Positions 51,183 through 58,355 of a stretch of DNA of 64,000 bases are shown here, one piece after another; within the stretch, counting starts at the first letter, position 1; every line of letters begins with the position of its first letter. The notes under the pieces were generated by a model. The model was not told the DNA's origin and did not search any database. It worked only from the letters and a program-made list of their open reading frames with translations. Made by a program: the position numbers and the translations under genes. Source of the DNA: NORP240 sp965222175 (lineage in GTDB: Bacteria; Pseudomonadota; Gammaproteobacteria; Pseudomonadales; Pseudohongiellaceae); assembly GCA_965222175.1 (NCBI GenBank), contig OZ244938.1, forward strand, positions 4,402,001 to 4,466,000, written 5' to 3'.

Positions 51183-52589
51183 GTGACCGCTGATTTGGGT
51201 GGACCCACCGACGGGTCCACCATACCCGCCGAAGTATTCCGGGCCTACGACATCAGGGGAATCTATGGCGATCAACTGGACGAAGAAAATGTCCGGCTGA
51301 TCGGTCAGGCCATCGGCAGTGAGGCGCTGGACCTGGAAATCGATACCCTGCTGGTCGGTCGGGACGGTCGACTGTCCAGTCCCGGACTGTGCCGTAGCCT
51401 GATAGCCGGCATCAGGGCCAGTGGCTGCAATGTCCTGGACCTCGGGCTGGTGCCTACGCCACTGGTTTACTTTGCGACCCACACGACGGACTGGTCTTCC
51501 GGCGTCATGCTCACCGCGAGTCATAATCCGGCCCGGTATAACGGCGTCAAGATCGTATTCCACCGTTCCTGCCTGGCGGCCAACCAGATCCAGGATATTC
51601 GCCGTCGCATCGAGGCAGGACAGCTGCATCGGGGCGCAGGCAGTTACCGGACGCTGAGCATCCTCGAGGATTATATCCGCTGCGTCAGCGCGGACCTGCA
51701 CCTCGCCAGAAAACTTCGCCTTGTAATCGACTGCGGCAATGCCGTGACCGGGCTGGTGGCGCCGGCCCTGTTCACCGCCCTGGGCTGCGAGGTCGAGACG
51801 CTTTACTGCGATCTGGACGGCAGTTTCCCCAACCATCAGCCGGATCCCACTATTGCGGAAAACCTGCAGGACCTGCAGCAGCGGGTAATCGCCAGTGGCG
51901 CAGACCTGGGGCTGGCCTTTGACGGCGACGGGGACCGACTGGGAGTCGTCACCAGTGACGGGCAGGCGATTGATACGGACCTGCTACTGGCAACGCTGAT
52001 CGAGGACATCACACCGCGTCATCCCGGCGAAGCAGTGATCTTTGACGTCAAGTGCAGCAGCAGACTGGCCGGCCTTATTACTGACTGTGGCGGAATCCCG
52101 GTGATGCACAAGAGCGGTCATTCCTTCATGAAACAGAAGATGCAGGAAACCGGTGCACCCCTGGGTGGCGAATTTTCGGCACATATTTTTATCCGGGACC
52201 GATGGTTCGGCTATGACGACGGCATGTACACCGGTGCACGCCTGCTGGAAATCCTGGCGCGCAGGGAAGGACCGACGGCGCAGCAGATCACCAGTCTCGG
52301 CACCCGCGTCGCCACGCCGGAGATAGCCATACCCGTAGCGGAACCGGCGAAGTTTGCCTTGATGGAAAAGCTGCTGGCAATGGCCAGTTTCGACAACGGC
52401 GTGGTCAACCATATCGACGGCCTGCGGGTGGATTTCAACGATGGCTGGGGCCTGGTTCGGGCCTCCAATACCAGCCCCGCACTGCTGCTGCGCTTCGAAG
52501 CGGATTCCGCTTCGTCCCTGCAGCGCATCCAGGATGCATTCCGCGACTTGCTGCAACAGGCGGATAATTCCCTGCCGATCCAGTTCTGA
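51183..52589 (+). CDS. algC: Phosphomannomutase/phosphoglucomutase
   Basis: A 468-residue alpha-D-phosphohexomutase that interconverts mannose or glucose 1- and 6-phosphates, supplying sugar nucleotides for LPS and exopolysaccharides. The phosphoserine loop is TASHNPARYNG, the metal loop DGDGDRLG, and the sugar-binding GGEFSAHIFIRD and the phosphate-binding loop RASNTSP are intact. The length matches Pseudomonas AlgC (463). The start is GTG 51183, preceded by GGGGAG. The coaBC–algC–argB order is that of Pseudomonas, without dut. Confidence 0.94.
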   Translation: MTADLGGPTDGSTIPAEVFRAYDIRGIYGDQLDEENVRLIGQAIGSEALDLEIDTLLVGRDGRLSSPGLCRSLIAGIRASGCNVLDLGLVPTPLVYFATHTTDWSSGVMLTASHNPARYNGVKIVFHRSCLAANQIQDIRRRIEAGQLHRGAGSYRTLSILEDYIRCVSADLHLARKLRLVIDCGNAVTGLVAPALFTALGCEVETLYCDLDGSFPNHQPDPTIAENLQDLQQRVIASGADLGLAFDGDGDRLGVVTSDGQAIDTDLLLATLIEDITPRHPGEAVIFDVKCSSRLAGLITDCGGIPVMHKSGHSFMKQKMQETGAPLGGEFSAHIFIRDRWFGYDDGMYTGARLLEILARREGPTAQQITSLGTRVATPEIAIPVAEPAKFALMEKLLAMASFDNGVVNHIDGLRVDFNDGWGLVRASNTSPALLLRFEADSASSLQRIQDAFRDLLQQADNSLPIQF

Positions 52590-52618
52590 CACTTGCAACA
52601 AAGTAAACGTTCACTTAC

Positions 52619-52636
52619 CTTATGAACCTCTGATCA
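52619..52636. repeat. Divergent copy of the dispersed repeat upstream of argB
   Basis: CTTATGAACCTCTGATCA matches the core AACCTCTGAT with changes on both sides. It lies in the algC–argB gap, 30 bp after the algC stop. Confidence 0.5.
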
Positions 52637-52665
52637 CCACCAGAAACCCGAGTGGATTGCCACAC

Positions 52666-53562
52666 ATGTCTCTCAGCCTGGATAATGCCAAGAATGTCGC
52701 CAGGGTACTGACCGAAGCCCTGCCCTATATTCAGCGCTTTACCGGCCGCACCATCGTCGTCAAGTACGGTGGCAACGCCATGGTGGACGAACAGCTGAAG
52801 AACAGTTTCGCCCGCGATATCGTCCTCATGAAGCTGGTGGGAATGAATCCGGTAGTGGTTCATGGCGGCGGCCCCCAGATCGGTTCACTGCTGGAAAAGC
52901 TGCAGATCGAATCCAGTTTTATCGAGGGGATGCGGGTTACCGATCAACGCACCATGGACGTGGTAGAGATGGTTCTCGGTGGCCTGGTAAACAAGGAAAT
53001 CGTCAGCCTGTTGGCAAAAAACCAGGGCAAGGCCATAGGTATCACCGGCAAGGACGGTGGCTTGATAACGGCGGAAAAGCTGCTGCTGCGCCAGTCTGAT
53101 GCCACCGGGGACGTGGACATCGATATCGGCCAGGTGGGGAAAGTTGCCAGTATCAACACCGAGATCATCGAAACCATGAAAAACAGTGATTTCATCCCGG
53201 TTATTGCACCTATCGGCACCGATATCCACGGCAACAGCTACAACATCAACGCCGACACGGTGGCCGGGGAAATCGCCAGGGTACTGCATGCAGAGAAACT
53301 GATGCTGCTTACCAATGTCGCCGGTGTACAGGATGAGGAGGGCAGGGTTCTTACCGGCCTGACCACCGCCCAGGTGGACCGGCTCATCGCCGACGGCACT
53401 ATTCACGGCGGCATGCTGCCCAAGGTGCAGTGCGCCCTGGACGCAGTGAATGGCGGGGTCACCAGGGCCCACATTATCGATGGGCGAGTGGAGCACGCAG
53501 TACTGCTTGAAATTTTCACCGATGAGGGCGTAGGCACGCTCATCACCAACAGTGCACGATAG
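52666..53562 (+). CDS. argB: Acetylglutamate kinase
   Basis: A 298-residue amino-acid kinase that phosphorylates N-acetylglutamate in arginine synthesis. ATG 52666 gives the family N terminus; the open frame further upstream is inside algC and is not coding. KYGGNAM near residue 33 (phosphate binding), HGGGPQI and the C-terminal GGMLPKVQCALDAVNGGV are clear. The N-terminal extension (MSLSLDNAKNVARVLTEALPYIQRF) is the helix found in arginine-inhibited hexameric enzymes, so feedback control is likely. Confidence 0.97.
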   Translation: MSLSLDNAKNVARVLTEALPYIQRFTGRTIVVKYGGNAMVDEQLKNSFARDIVLMKLVGMNPVVVHGGGPQIGSLLEKLQIESSFIEGMRVTDQRTMDVVEMVLGGLVNKEIVSLLAKNQGKAIGITGKDGGLITAEKLLLRQSDATGDVDIDIGQVGKVASINTEIIETMKNSDFIPVIAPIGTDIHGNSYNINADTVAGEIARVLHAEKLMLLTNVAGVQDEEGRVLTGLTTAQVDRLIADGTIHGGMLPKVQCALDAVNGGVTRAHIIDGRVEHAVLLEIFTDEGVGTLITNSAR

Positions 53563-53579
53563 CTACCGGCAGCTGAACT

Positions 53580-54215
53580 ATGACCAAGACCAGTCAACCC
53601 TCAAGAAAAGAACAGATACTGCAATCCCTGGCCCACATGCTGGAAACGTCACCGGGGCAGCGCATTACCACGGCGGCCCTGGCCGAGGCCGTGGGCGTTT
53701 CGGAAGCCGCGCTGTACCGTCACTTTCCCAGCAAGGCGAGGATGTTCGAGGGACTCATCGGCTTTATCGAGGACACGCTGTTTACCCGCTTCAACCTGAT
53801 TCTGAGTGACGAAAACGGCACGGAACAGCGGTGTGAGCAGATTCTTTTCCTGGTTCTTACCTTTGCCGACAAGAACCCGGGTATCACCCGCATCCTGGCC
53901 GGCGACGCCCTGGCGGGAGAATCAGAACGGCTGCGGTCCCGGGTGGCCCAGATTTTCGATCGTATCGAAGCCCAGCTGAAACAGGTCTTGCGCGAAGCCC
54001 CGATCCGGGAGGAGATGAAGGCAAGCATTGCCCCGGCGGCACTGGCCAACCTGCTGCTATCCTGGTGCCAGGGACGCATGAGCGAGTACGTGCGCAGTGA
54101 ATTCCAGCGCTCTCCCCTGGACAACTGGGACAGCCAGTGGGCCTACCTGAAGCACAACCTGTTGATTCCCCAGTCCCAGCTGGAATTGCACACACTCCCG
54201 TTTTCCGAGATCTGA
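53580..54215 (+). CDS. slmA: Nucleoid occlusion factor SlmA
   Basis: A 211-residue TetR-family DNA-binding protein that blocks FtsZ ring formation over unsegregated chromosomes. The N-terminal helix-turn-helix (RITTAALAEAVGVSEAALYRHFPSKARMFEGLI) matches SlmA closely, and the C-terminal ligand/FtsZ-binding domain is full length (E. coli 198). It follows argB by 17 bp, so it is probably in the same transcript. It converges on pyrE with 86 bp between and no strong terminator. Confidence 0.94.
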   Translation: MTKTSQPSRKEQILQSLAHMLETSPGQRITTAALAEAVGVSEAALYRHFPSKARMFEGLIGFIEDTLFTRFNLILSDENGTEQRCEQILFLVLTFADKNPGITRILAGDALAGESERLRSRVAQIFDRIEAQLKQVLREAPIREEMKASIAPAALANLLLSWCQGRMSEYVRSEFQRSPLDNWDSQWAYLKHNLLIPQSQLELHTLPFSEI

Positions 54216-54301
54216 CCTGCCACTACCCGGGAACCATGCTGCCCGGGCCCAGGGGTACCGTGCGGTGCCGGCAGCAGTTTGCCGCCGTCGGTCAGGAGCG
54301 G

Positions 54302-54952
54302 TTACCGGGCTCCATACTCGTCCCGATAACGATCTATCGCTTCGAGGTGCTCGATATAGCCCGGATCGTCACTTGCATCGAGAAAGTCGACAATGTCCTG
54401 CAGACAGATGATACAGGTGACCGGAACACTGTAGGTGCTGGCAATTTCCTGGATGGTTGAGTGTTCCCCCGATCCTTTTTCCTGTCGGTCCATGGCCACG
54501 ACGATCCCACACAGGCCGGCGCCCTCGGCGCTTATTATTTCCACAGCCTCGCGAACCGCGGTACCTGCAGTAATGACATCGTCAATCAATAAGACCTGCC
54601 CCCTTAAATGAGCACCGACAATGGAGCCGCCCTCGCCATGATGCTTTATTTCCTTGCGATTGAAGCAGTAGGGTCGATCGAAGTCGTGCTCCGTTGCCAG
54701 GAATGCCGATGTCACGGCGGCCAGCGGTATGCCTTTGTAGGCAGGGCCGAACATCACGTCGTAGTCAAGGCCGGATTCCCTGATGGCAGCGGCATAACAG
54801 CGGGCCAGAAAGGCCAGCTTGCTGCCGCTGTTGAACAGCCCGGCATTGAAGAAATAGGGGCTTTTGCGTCCTGATTTCAGGGTAAATTCGCCGAAGCGCA
54901 GAATATCGTTGTCAATGACAAACTCGATAAATTGTCGCTGGTAGTTCTGCAT
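54302..54952 (-). CDS. pyrE: Orotate phosphoribosyltransferase
   Basis: A 216-residue enzyme converting orotate and PRPP to OMP in pyrimidine synthesis. The PRPP loop VLLIDDVITAGTAVREAVE and the flexible loop RKEIKHHGEGG are seen. The ATG at 54952 is preferred over a TTG just upstream; E. coli PyrE has 213 residues. An IS110-type fragment lies directly upstream, where rph–pyrE attenuators occur in Enterobacteria. The natural promoter may therefore be altered. Confidence 0.97.
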   Translation of the reverse strand: MQNYQRQFIEFVIDNDILRFGEFTLKSGRKSPYFFNAGLFNSGSKLAFLARCYAAAIRESGLDYDVMFGPAYKGIPLAAVTSAFLATEHDFDRPYCFNRKEIKHHGEGGSIVGAHLRGQVLLIDDVITAGTAVREAVEIISAEGAGLCGIVVAMDRQEKGSGEHSTIQEIASTYSVPVTCIICLQDIVDFLDASDDPGYIEHLEAIDRYRDEYGAR

Positions 54953-54954
54953 GG

Positions 54955-55107
54955 TCAAGCCGCTCCCATATCGTCAGTTCCTGCTTCTGTACCTGCTGCG
55001 GTCCTGGCCCCGGAATGAAGTCCCGGATATCGCTCTGCATCAGCAATGGCAACAGCAATCGTATCCATGTGTGTATCCAGTCCGACGTACTTGATAAACT
55101 GGTTCAT
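54955..55107 (-). pseudogene. IS110-family transposase N-terminal remnant
   Basis: A 50-codon frame on the minus strand, starting ATG 55107 and ending in TGA at 54955–54957, 2 bp before pyrE. Its first 24 residues (NQFIKYVGLDTHMDTIAVAI) resemble the N terminus of IS110 transposases, where GLDVHK carries the first catalytic Asp. The remaining residues do not match and the other 250–300 residues of a normal transposase are missing, so it is a decayed end of an element. A coincidental match or a functional leader peptide is less likely. Confidence 0.65.
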
Positions 55108-55189
55108 GACCTACCCTCCTCAATTATGGCTCTGAGCCGAAGATGTTCCGTCCTCAGCTTAATCCACGGCGTTGAGGACGGGTAGGTCA
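55107..55189. repeat. Imperfect inverted repeats at the IS110 remnant end
   Basis: TGACCTACCC-TCCTCAA (55107–55123) pairs with TTGAGGA-C-GGGTAGGTCA (55172–55189): 17 pairs with one bulged base. Within this, CCGTCCTCA (55148–55156) pairs with TGAGGACGG (55173–55181), so alternative stems compete for one strand. This may be the non-coding end of the IS110-type element, or a structured rph–pyrE leader. Confidence 0.6.
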
Positions 55190-55200
55190 CTACATAATGT

Positions 55201-55926
55201 CTAGGTCAATGCCTGGCGCTGTTTTTCAACCAGCCGGGTTATGCCCTGCTGGGCCAGGGCCACCATGTCCTGCAACTGCTCAAAGCTGAAATCACCGTCT
55301 TCGCCAGTACCCTGTACCTCGATAAAATTGCCGTGCTCGGTCATCACCACGTTCATGTCCGTTTCCGCGTTGGAATCCTCGGCATAGTCGAGATCCAGCA
55401 CCGGAACACCGTCAAAGATGCCGACGGAAACCGAAGCCACCATCTGGCGTAAGGGATTTTCCCTGATCAATTCCCGGCCCAGCATGTGGTTCAGGGCATC
55501 CACCAGCGCTACGCAGCCACCGGTGATGGCAGCGGTGCGGGTGCCACCATCAGCCTGCAGGACATCGCAATCGATTTTAAGGGTGTGTTCCCCCAGCTTC
55601 TGTAAATCCACGGCAGCCCGCAGCGAACGACCAATGAGGCGCTGAATTTCCTGGGTACGACCGGATTGCCTGCCTCGAGCCGCCTCCCGGTCCATCCTGC
55701 TGTTGGTGGAGCGGGGCAGCATGCCGTATTCGGCGGTAACCCAACCTTTGCCGCTGCCTTTCAGAAAGCGTGGTACAGATTCCTCGACCGTGGCATTGCA
55801 GATAACCCGGGTGTCGCCGAACTCGACCAGGACCGAACCTTCGGCGTGCTTGGTGAAGGCGCGGGTAAGAATGATGTCGCGAAGCTGAGCGGGTTGACGG
55901 CCGCTGGGACGTACTGAATCGGGCAT
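55201..55926 (-). CDS. rph: Ribonuclease PH
   Basis: A 241-residue phosphorolytic 3′ exonuclease that trims tRNA precursors. MPDSVRPSGRQPAQLRDI at ATG 55926 is the family start (the open frame continues upstream only as shadow of yicC). The conserved TEYGMLPRST, DVLQADGGTRTAAITGG and the acidic catalytic pair in LDLDYAEDSNAETDMNVVM are present. The length fits (238 in E. coli). It is divergent from yicC and reads toward pyrE, as in Enterobacteria. Confidence 0.97.
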   Translation of the reverse strand: MPDSVRPSGRQPAQLRDIILTRAFTKHAEGSVLVEFGDTRVICNATVEESVPRFLKGSGKGWVTAEYGMLPRSTNSRMDREAARGRQSGRTQEIQRLIGRSLRAAVDLQKLGEHTLKIDCDVLQADGGTRTAAITGGCVALVDALNHMLGRELIRENPLRQMVASVSVGIFDGVPVLDLDYAEDSNAETDMNVVMTEHGNFIEVQGTGEDGDFSFEQLQDMVALAQQGITRLVEKQRQALT

Positions 55927-56040
55927 GGAATCCTCGGGATGATAGTGGCGAAGGGTTGACGAAAACCGGTGGTGGATTATCCCTGAATTACATGGTGTTT
56001 GCGAACAGCCTGTTATCCGGCTCTGTGACTGACATCTGAC

Positions 56041-56057
56041 CAATACGTTGTGTATTG
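56041..56057. promoter_or_regulatory. Palindrome in the rph–yicC divergent spacer
   Basis: CAATAC-GTTGT-GTATTG is a 6-bp perfect inverted repeat with a 5-bp centre, lying about 40 bp upstream of yicC and just before a TAAAAT −10-like hexamer at 56061–56066. It could be an operator. Unproven. Confidence 0.3.
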
Positions 56058-56094
56058 CGCTAAAATGGGAGTTTCGGAAGCGGAACTGGCAGTT

Positions 56095-56961
56095 ATGATT
56101 TACAGTATGACGGCATTTGCCAGACGGCAGCTTGAGGAGGAATGGGGTTCTCTGACCTGGGAGATACGCTCGGTCAACCACCGCTACCTGGAAACCAGTA
56201 TCCGCCTGCCGGAAACCCTGCGCAGCATGGAGCCGCTGGTTCGCGAAGCTATTCGCAAGAAACTGCAGCGGGGCAAGATTGAATGTCAGCTGCGCATTCA
56301 GGCCAGTGAACAGCGGACGGCCGAACTGGTTCTCAATCCGGCGCTTGTCACCCGGCTTCGCGATGCTGCCGCTGCGGTGCAGGAAATCCTGCCTGATGCC
56401 GGGGCCATGTCCGTTGCCGAGATACTGCGCTGGCCGGACGTCATCAAGGAACAGGATACCGATGCCGAGGAACTGCAGGAACAGGCACTTGGCCTGTTTG
56501 GTGAGGCCCTCGAAGATCTGCAGCAGCACCGCAGTCGGGAAGGGCAGGAACTGGGCAGATTCGTCGAGCAGCGCCTGCAGGCCATTGCCGGTATTGTTAT
56601 CGAATTGCGGGGATTGATGCCGGAAATTCTCCGGCGTCAGCGCGACAACCTGGTGACCCGACTGGCAGAACTCAAGGACGAGCTTGACCCCGGACGCCTG
56701 GAACAGGAGCTGGTGCTGGTAGCCCAGAAAGCCGATGTCGATGAAGAACTTGACCGGCTTGATTCTCACCTGAAGGAAGTTTCCCGCGTACTCAGGGCGG
56801 ATGGGCAGAAAGGACGGCGACTGGATTTCCTGATGCAGGAGCTGAATCGGGAAGCCAATACCCTGTCATCCAAATCCATCGTGGCGGAAACCACGCGCAG
56901 TGCCGTTGAACTGAAGGTGCTGATAGAACAGATGCGGGAACAGATTCAGAATATCGAGTAA
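56095..56961 (+). CDS. yicC: YicC family endoribonuclease
   Basis: A 288-residue protein of the YicC/YloC family. The start at 56095 gives the family N terminus MIYSMTAFAR and the length of E. coli YicC (287). NRRYLE-type SVNHRYLETSIRLPE and the C-terminal GRRLDFLMQELNREANTLSSKS motif are typical. E. coli YicC has been reported to cleave or promote decay of small RNA, so an RNA-processing role is assumed. It is divergent from rph and reads toward gmk. Confidence 0.93.
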   Translation: MIYSMTAFARRQLEEEWGSLTWEIRSVNHRYLETSIRLPETLRSMEPLVREAIRKKLQRGKIECQLRIQASEQRTAELVLNPALVTRLRDAAAAVQEILPDAGAMSVAEILRWPDVIKEQDTDAEELQEQALGLFGEALEDLQQHRSREGQELGRFVEQRLQAIAGIVIELRGLMPEILRRQRDNLVTRLAELKDELDPGRLEQELVLVAQKADVDEELDRLDSHLKEVSRVLRADGQKGRRLDFLMQELNREANTLSSKSIVAETTRSAVELKVLIEQMREQIQNIE

Positions 56962-57089
56962 CCGGGACCATCCACCCGGCATCCAGACTGTCGATGGCCA
57001 GGCTACGACAGCGCAGGCCCGTGCAGCCTGGCACCACGGAGAGCGTGTTCCCGACCAGGCAGCACAGCAACAAAGAAGGAATTGGAAAA

Positions 57090-57716
57090 ATGGCTGAAGG
57101 CAATCTGTTTATCGTCATGGCCCCTTCCGGCGCTGGAAAAACCAGCCTGGTCAAAGCCCTGGTCGACGGTGACGCCGGGCAGAACCTGTGTGTATCAGTG
57201 TCCCACACCACCCGGGAAATACGCCCCGGCGAAGTCGACGGCGAGAATTATCATTTCGTGGACCGGGACACCTTCATGGCCATGCTGCGCCAGGGGGAAT
57301 TTATCGAGTCCGCCGAGGTATACGGCCATCACTACGGGACCTCCCAGCAGTGGGTTCGCCAGCGCCTGGAAGCCGGTATGAACGTGATCCTGGAGATCGA
57401 CTGGCAGGGCGCCGGCCAGGTTCGCAACGCCATGCCTGACTCCAGCACCGTCTTTATCCTGCCGCCATCGGTGGAAACCCTGCGGGAGCGACTGACCCGC
57501 CGGGCCCAGGACAACCCTGAAACCATCGACCGGCGGATGCGTCAGGCGGTGGACGAAATCTCCCACGTGGCGGAAGCGGATTACGTCGTTGTCAACAACG
57601 ATTTCGACACCGCCCTGGATGACCTGCGGGCCATTGTCCGAGCCCAGCGCCTGACCCTGGCTTACCAGCAGGTCAACCAGGCGGAGCTGTTGAGGAAACT
57701 GTCCCGAGCGGAGTAG
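57090..57716 (+). CDS. gmk: Guanylate kinase
   Basis: A 208-residue kinase that converts GMP to GDP. The start ATG 57090 has an AAGAAGGA ribosome site; the longer frame upstream lacks family residues. The P-loop APSGAGKTSL, the GMP-binding SVSHTTREIRPGEVDGENYHFV and the lid region RRAQD are readable. It is followed by a structured spacer of 268 bp before rpoZ (hairpins AGCGG/CCGCT at 57746–57759 and GGGGCAC/GTGCCCC at 57762–57791). Confidence 0.97.
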   Translation: MAEGNLFIVMAPSGAGKTSLVKALVDGDAGQNLCVSVSHTTREIRPGEVDGENYHFVDRDTFMAMLRQGEFIESAEVYGHHYGTSQQWVRQRLEAGMNVILEIDWQGAGQVRNAMPDSSTVFILPPSVETLRERLTRRAQDNPETIDRRMRQAVDEISHVAEADYVVVNNDFDTALDDLRAIVRAQRLTLAYQQVNQAELLRKLSRAE

Positions 57717-57984
57717 AGACACCCGGACTCACCGCTGACCTGCAGCGGAATGCCGCTCCGGGGCACGACCGGCACGCGGGTGGTGCCCCCGCTTGAAATC
57801 TTATGCGGTGGTTGCGGGTGAGGCCGGCAGCAGTTTTTATGGCGGTGCGGAGCAGAATTAAGTAAAATCCCGGTCCTTTTACCGAAGATCCGACAAATCT
57901 CTCTTTCGTTACAAGCTGCCTATTCAGCCCGCCTGAAGCCGGTTGCGAAAGAGACCCAGACAGTAACAAAAGACAGGAACCGAT

Positions 57985-58338
57985 ATGGCACGCATTACCG
58001 TTGAAGACTGCCTCGACAAGGTTGATAACCGCTTCCAGCTGGTCATGATCGCCAGCAAGCGAGCCCGCCAGATCCAGACCGGCGGCAAGGACCCGCTGGT
58101 ACCGGCGGACAAGGACAAGCCCACGGTTATCGCCCTGCGCGAAATCGCCGAGGATCTGGTCGACGTCAGCATCCTGCGGGAAAAACCCGCCGTGGAAATG
58201 GATGACGCAGCGCTGGAGGCCCAGCACGCCGCCGAGGCGGAGGTTGCTGCAGAGATGCCCGCCGTCCCCGAGGAGGGCATGGAAACGACAGAACCCGCCG
58301 CCGAGGAAGACCAGCCTGCTGAAGACGAAGAGCAGTAG
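57985..58338 (+). CDS. rpoZ: DNA-directed RNA polymerase omega subunit
   Basis: A 117-residue omega subunit that stabilises RNA polymerase assembly; in Enterobacteria it forms one of the ppGpp-binding sites. MARITVEDCLDKVDNRFQLVMIASKRARQ is the standard N terminus. E. coli omega has 91 residues; the extra part here is a long acidic Ala/Glu-rich C-terminal tail from about residue 70. The next gene, spoT, makes and degrades ppGpp, a conserved pairing. Confidence 0.96.
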   Translation: MARITVEDCLDKVDNRFQLVMIASKRARQIQTGGKDPLVPADKDKPTVIALREIAEDLVDVSILREKPAVEMDDAALEAQHAAEAEVAAEMPAVPEEGMETTEPAAEEDQPAEDEEQ

Positions 58339-58355
58339 CCGGAGGAACTCCAGCT

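Noticed and set aside
55927..56769. Long N-terminal extension of the rph reading frame on the minus strand
   Set aside because: It is the antisense frame of yicC. RNase PH has its normal start at 55926 and normal length.
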